Shown piece by piece: positions 60,295-64,000 of a DNA stretch of 64,000 bases (position 1 is its first letter; each line of letters begins with the position of its first letter). Under the pieces are notes generated by a model. That model worked only from the letters and a program-made list of their open reading frames with translations. It was not told the DNA's origin and did no database searches. The translations under genes and the position numbers were made by a program. This stretch comes from Protula sp. h YS-2021 (lineage: Eukaryota; Annelida; Polychaeta; Sabellida; Serpulidae), in assembly GCA_949752745.1 (NCBI GenBank), contig OX457028.1, forward strand, positions 27,492,645 through 27,556,644. Reading direction: 5' to 3'.

Positions 60295-61505
60295 TCATTC
60301 TGAATCGAAAACATTATCCCAGCTTTGGCAGTCAAGATCACGTTTTAAAGCAGATACATTTCCGTCAGTGAATTTACGAACAAACCTGAACCTTTTTTGC
60401 ACGTTTTTGGAAATCCCTTTGTGTGGACATATACAAAACACTGGTAAGTGATCTGAGATGTCGTTACACAGTATCCCACTTAGACTATTGTGTGACAATT
60501 CATTTGTGAAAATATTATCTATTAACGTAGCAGATACCGAGCTTATCCATGTTCGTTTTGTGATCATGGGAAACAAGCCGTAACTATACATTATATCAAC
60601 ACAGTTTTGTGTGCCTCTATAACTACTGTACCTCAGCAAATCAAGATTTAGGTCACCACAGAAATACAGCGTTTTGTTCTTAACATTTTTCAAAAGCATT
60701 TCAACATATTCTAGAAAAGTTTCTACTCTTGACCCTGGTGTTCTGTAGATACATGACACCACCACATTTCTGCCGTTTTCGACTAATATCTCAAGTGTTA
60801 GGCTTTCCAGGACATCATCATAAGCACACGAATAATCATCATGCTTTCTTACTTTCAAGTCATTACGTCTATATAGTGTTACACCACCTCCTCTTTTATT
60901 GCTACGAAAGGTATTAAACATATTGTAGTTTTCGATGTTAAAACAATTGATATCAGAGTTTGTGTCTAACCAGCTTTCAGAAATTGCTTTAACATGAAAG
61001 CTTTTGCTAAGATAAGTAATATATTCCTTAATGTGATTGAAGTTCGTGTTTAAACTTCTTGAGTTAAAGTGGATTAACGAAAGACCATTCACATGCTTTG
61101 TTTTAACATTAAATTGACAATCTGTAAAGTAATGACATTCAGAATTAAAGGCACTAAAATAATTGCAGTCGGGATCCCCCTCTAACTCCCACTCATCAAG
61201 GGTGTTCTCGAATTGGACAAACGAATTCACGGTAATTTCAGCGCATTTGTTATACACCTGAAAAACATGTTCTTCAATATCTAGTTTGGAATTTATGTAC
61301 AAAAATTCATCATCGGTCAAACACATAAAAAGAAATACATTTGAACATGGAGGACAACAATAATGATAACACTCATTACTTAAAAGACACAAGTCACGTT
61401 TCTTTAGCTTTGAGCACACTCGATGCACCTAAAGATCGCAAATGTCGCATTGAATAGCGTCTTGCCGAACGCCTTTCGCACAAACACTACAAGGAAAACT
61501 ATCCA
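60295..61505 (-). pseudogene. LINE ORF2 N-terminal part: PHD-like finger and AP endonuclease
   Basis: Starts near 61,505 with MDSFPCSVCAKGVRQ and CDICDL, then a TAG where the family has Trp, then VHRVCSKLKKRDLC and CCPPC: a PHD-type C4HC3 finger as in CR1/L2 ORF2. The endonuclease follows with HFNSRSLN, SESWLDTNSD, RGGGVTLY, YRTPGSRVETF, GDLNLDLL, LIDNIFTN and DISDHLPVF, covering all catalytic blocks. A TGA near 60,290 ends it before the RT. Confidence 0.8.
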
Positions 61506-61648
61506 TAACTGACAATGTTTCTATGAAAAATAAGCTATTTTAACGTCCATAATAACATTCATTTTTGCCACACAATGAATTTTATACACACACAAATATG
61601 CTATGACAAATGAAATAAATATGCTATGATGTCCCATAATCATGTCTA

Positions 61649-62572
61649 TTAGTTTCTTGCATTGGTCAAATGATGTAAGAACGCGAGGTCGTCTATGTGT
61701 TTCACTGTGTCGTCGTTTAATCTCACAAAAACCCTGCAATTCTTAGTCCAAGTGTTTTTGATCGCATTGTTTTTTCGTAGATTTCTGGCTGCTTTGAATA
61801 TTTCTGAGTTCCTGTTGGTAAGATGTTCGTTTATGTAAACCTGGGTTCCCTTTAAATTTCTCCGTGCTTGAATAAATTTGTCCCTCGCGTTTCTGTTGTT
61901 GAAGCGCACAATACAGGTTCCCGGTGTGTTTGGGGTTTTACTTGGCAGTGCGTGCACATCCTGGATATCACCAGGACCAATGTCAATTTTCAGCTTGTTT
62001 TTTGCGAACGTCGTTATGTTTTGCGCCATTATCTTGCGATCTCTTTCCGAGTAGGCTTCATCTTCGGTTGAGCGAGCGTCAGGCGTATCATTATTTGCGG
62101 CTGCTGAGCTAAAAGGCTTCACAATTTTCAGGCCTGATATGATCAGGTTGTCCCGTTTTGTGTATTGTTCTTGTTCGTCAAGTTTCTTTTTCAGAACATT
62201 CACTGTCGCTTGCAGCTCTACAATATCCTTTTTTTGTCCAGCATTTTCTGTTTCCAAGACTTGTATTCTTTCTAGAAGTCTTTGATTCTGCTGCGAGATG
62301 CCTGAGAGTTGTGTTTTTATGGTATCCAGGTCGTCTAGTTTTGATAATCGATTCATGATAGAAACCAGGTCTATATCATTTGTGAGCGTTTTCGTTGGTA
62401 TCTCCTCCGGCTGTTTCGTAACACGGTCCATGGTATTTTCTTTCGTAAATGCTCCTTTATGGGGACCGGTCAATCGACCAAACCGCTCAAGATCACAGCT
62501 TTCGCACAGTACTAGATCACCTTGGCAAAGGACAGCACCCCCTCGCTTACATTTACGAGTACTACAACGCAT
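61649..62572 (-). CDS. LINE ORF1 protein (zinc-finger-like N-terminus, coiled coil)
   Basis: 307 codons, uninterrupted. Residues 1-30 carry a cysteine cluster (CSTRKCKRGG, CESCDLERFG). Residues ~75-145 (LSKLDDLDTIKTQLSGISQQ to LKKKLDEQEQY) are a coiled coil with a leucine heptad pattern. From ~145 on (DNLIISGLKI, FAKNKLKIDI, CIVRFNNRNARDKFI) it matches the RRM-like transposase_22 domain of L1-type ORF1 proteins. The product binds LINE RNA as a chaperone. It is the best-preserved ORF of this element, although ORF2 is dead. Confidence 0.75.
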   Translation of the reverse strand: MRCSTRKCKRGGAVLCQGDLVLCESCDLERFGRLTGPHKGAFTKENTMDRVTKQPEEIPTKTLTNDIDLVSIMNRLSKLDDLDTIKTQLSGISQQNQRLLERIQVLETENAGQKKDIVELQATVNVLKKKLDEQEQYTKRDNLIISGLKIVKPFSSAAANNDTPDARSTEDEAYSERDRKIMAQNITTFAKNKLKIDIGPGDIQDVHALPSKTPNTPGTCIVRFNNRNARDKFIQARRNLKGTQVYINEHLTNRNSEIFKAARNLRKNNAIKNTWTKNCRVFVRLNDDTVKHIDDLAFLHHLTNARN

Positions 62573-62650
62573 GCTGGGTTTGTAATCTAAGCATGGGCGA
62601 TAATGTAACCGAAATGTTTTTTCCTTATATTTAATCAGTTTCGCGCATTT

Positions 62651-63069
62651 TTTCTTCAGATCACTTTTAAATTGTATTTAGTGTTTACTATTTCTGCTTA
62701 TATTACTATTTATTTAGTGATAATAGTACTTAATATCACACATTTCACACTTTAACTTCGAATTTTAAATCAGCTCTTTTGTTTACACCGGAATGATATT
62801 GATAATAATTTTTACATCCTGATTCAGGAATAAGGACCATTTTCAATGCATGCTTCATTTTTAATAACAATTGAGCTGATAATGAAAGTTCTATTCCTAT
62901 ATTTCGTTAAAATAATTCCAAATTCCAAATTTCTGATTAATAAACTTCTTACGCACATGAGAAATTTTCTTATCAGTCAGTTGTCGAATGGTTTGTTATT
63001 CACGCTTTAATTTTTGCTATATATGTGACTCCATTTGTAAGTGCCCATGTAATATATTCAAGCATATTC
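62651..63069. other. no gene recognised
   Basis: AT-rich sequence between the LINE 5' end and the ATPase 3' end. May hold the lost 5' part of the gene cut by the LINE. Confidence 0.4.
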
Positions 63070-63798
63070 AAGCATATTTCATAAACTAGCAAATTCATCT
63101 TTTGTGGTTTGCTTCAATAAGGATTTACGACGTTTAGCACTGCTACGTGCTATAAAATAATGAAATGGTTGATTTGCTCGAGTGCGTCTGGACATCTTGA
63201 CGTTCCATACCACACTGTTGTAATTCTTCATAATACACTCTTTTGCTCACATAAACATAATATGTATCACTTCGCAGAATTCCTGTGCGAAAATTAATTA
63301 ATAAATAAATAACCACGAGGTTTGCTTGTAGCATCTTGATATACCTCAATGAGAAACTGAAATTTCCCCGGATACATTTGTCGCGCCCATGTACTTATCT
63401 GTTGACTATCCCTTGGATTTTAAAGAGAATAATGTACTGTGCATTTAAACTAATATTATGCAGATTGTGTACGATAAAATGATGCTTTGATTTTTATGAC
63501 GACTCCCAATACTAAACAATCTGGTTATGTGTTCGTCATCATGGCATTTAGTCATGAGATCATCAGTAATGAGTAAATTATTCTGTTTTGGATTGAAACG
63601 CTTTTCAATATTCTCTGGAATATATTGAAGAAATGTCACTCCTTTCATGTCTTTGCATAAGGGCTTAACCGCAGCATAGAACCATAAAATATTTTTAGGA
63701 AATGGTTGCATGACTGTTTGTTCAATGAGTGCTTCCACAAGAGACGTTTTTTCACTACCTGTTGGTGCAGAAACCGGGCATGTAAACGGATGCTTCAT
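63070..63798 (-). pseudogene. A32-like (FtsK/HerA-type) packaging ATPase of the Polinton
   Basis: The frame from 63,798 contains FTCPVSAPTGSEKT, a P-loop with Glu where the Walker A motif has Gly (GSGKT). It continues with ILWFYAAVKPLC, the Walker B strand NNLLITDDLM, and LFSIGSRHKNQSIIL, which holds the sensor and arginine region of the A32 family. The frame ends near 63,445; the homologous tail continues in other frames with QQISTWARQMYPGKFQFLIE (about 63,390) and YLFINFRTGILRSDT. This enzyme drives DNA packaging into Polinton or adintovirus particles. The frameshift and altered P-loop mean it is inactive. Its ATG overlaps the stop of the integrase remnant. Confidence 0.75.
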
Positions 63799-64000
63799 AG
63801 CGCTTGAATATCAGATTCCTTTACACGTTGACCAATGTTAAACTTATAAGGTTTTGAATTTTTCGTTGATTTTAATTTCAATTTATCATTATTTTTACTT
63901 CCACACTTTAGATTCAATGTTCTTTGTAATGTCTACCGGTGGTAATGCATTTGATAAGGATCCATGTCTATGATTATAATTGTAGACCAATTCTTGTAAA
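63786..64000 (-). pseudogene. Polinton integrase C-terminal remnant (enters from beyond the window)
   Basis: The minus strand from the right edge reads LQELVYNYNHRHGSLSNALP, then VDITKNIESKVW and a stop. After a one-base shift comes NSKPYKFNIGQRVKESDI. The pattern N-YN...H-S(I/L)...P-DV-K-NE..VW followed by YKF-.GD.V matches the end of the catalytic core and the C-terminal domain of the retroviral-type integrase of Mavericks. The catalytic core lies outside the window. Confidence 0.55.

Larger units (their letters stand above)
58485..62650 (-). mobile_element. near full-length CR1/L2-group LINE inserted in the Polinton
   Basis: Two-ORF LINE on the minus strand. ORF1 is 62,572-61,649; ORF2 runs 61,505-58,490 with PHD-like finger, AP-like endonuclease and reverse transcriptase. 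ORF2 has at least four inactivating changes. The RT C-terminal tail stops at a poly-T run at about 58,485 while the usual last ~40 residues are absent, so the 3' end is truncated. This is unusual, because LINE copies are normally truncated at the 5' end. Confidence 0.85.

Overview
The window is eukaryotic and metazoan. It has spliced genes with GT..AG introns, AATAAA signals, (TA)n microsatellites, CR1/L2-like LINEs, hAT-type elements, foldback elements and a decayed Maverick/Polinton. The gene content (GH29 alpha-L-fucosidases, a UBE2D-type E2) and repeat load fit an aquatic invertebrate, perhaps a mollusc or another lophotrochozoan. The species cannot be read from the sequence.

Region 1 (about 1-21,000, plus strand) holds alpha-L-fucosidase genes in tandem. 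Copy A (263-4465) is intact, with seven exons and 468 aa. Copy B (5340-13484) has the same seven-exon structure and 456 aa, but the conserved HWG of the active site reads CLG. A roughly 5.1 kb tandem duplication (about 10,853-15,934 and 15,935-21,070) carries the last two exons of copy B again, leaving an orphan 3' fragment at 16,723-18,574.

Region 2 (21,000-31,150, minus strand) has two terminal exons of UBE2D-type ubiquitin-conjugating enzymes about 9.7 kb apart. Each encodes 132 aa and begins in the same phase at a splice acceptor. The 15-residue first exon was not found. Between them lie a dead CR1/L2-like LINE, two tandem-repeat arrays and a decayed hAT-like transposase.

Region 3 (31,150-44,600) has no convincing host gene. 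It is built of dispersed repeats, a 44 bp minisatellite, a non-autonomous hAT element with a perfect 8 bp target duplication (36,512-37,739), and a foldback-like element whose interior carries a second hAT-like element with a further element nested in it.

Region 4 (44,603-49,388) is a 4.8 kb foldback element with 1.96 kb inverted arms. The arms contain five 163 bp repeats, TGACGTCA clusters and CAACATGTT-type arrays. A two-zinc-finger, acidic-tailed gene runs from the loop into the left arm, and a broken copy of its 3' half lies in the right arm. This is the best candidate for something undescribed.

Region 5 (about 51,200-64,000, running off the right edge) is a degraded Maverick/Polinton (adintovirus-like) element. 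Recognisable remnants are an integrase tail, A32-like packaging ATPase, capsid-type proteins, adenovirus-type cysteine protease and a PC4-like domain. A 4.2 kb LINE with PHD-finger, endonuclease and reverse transcriptase regions is inserted in it. Nearly all of its genes carry stops or frameshifts, so it is a fossil.
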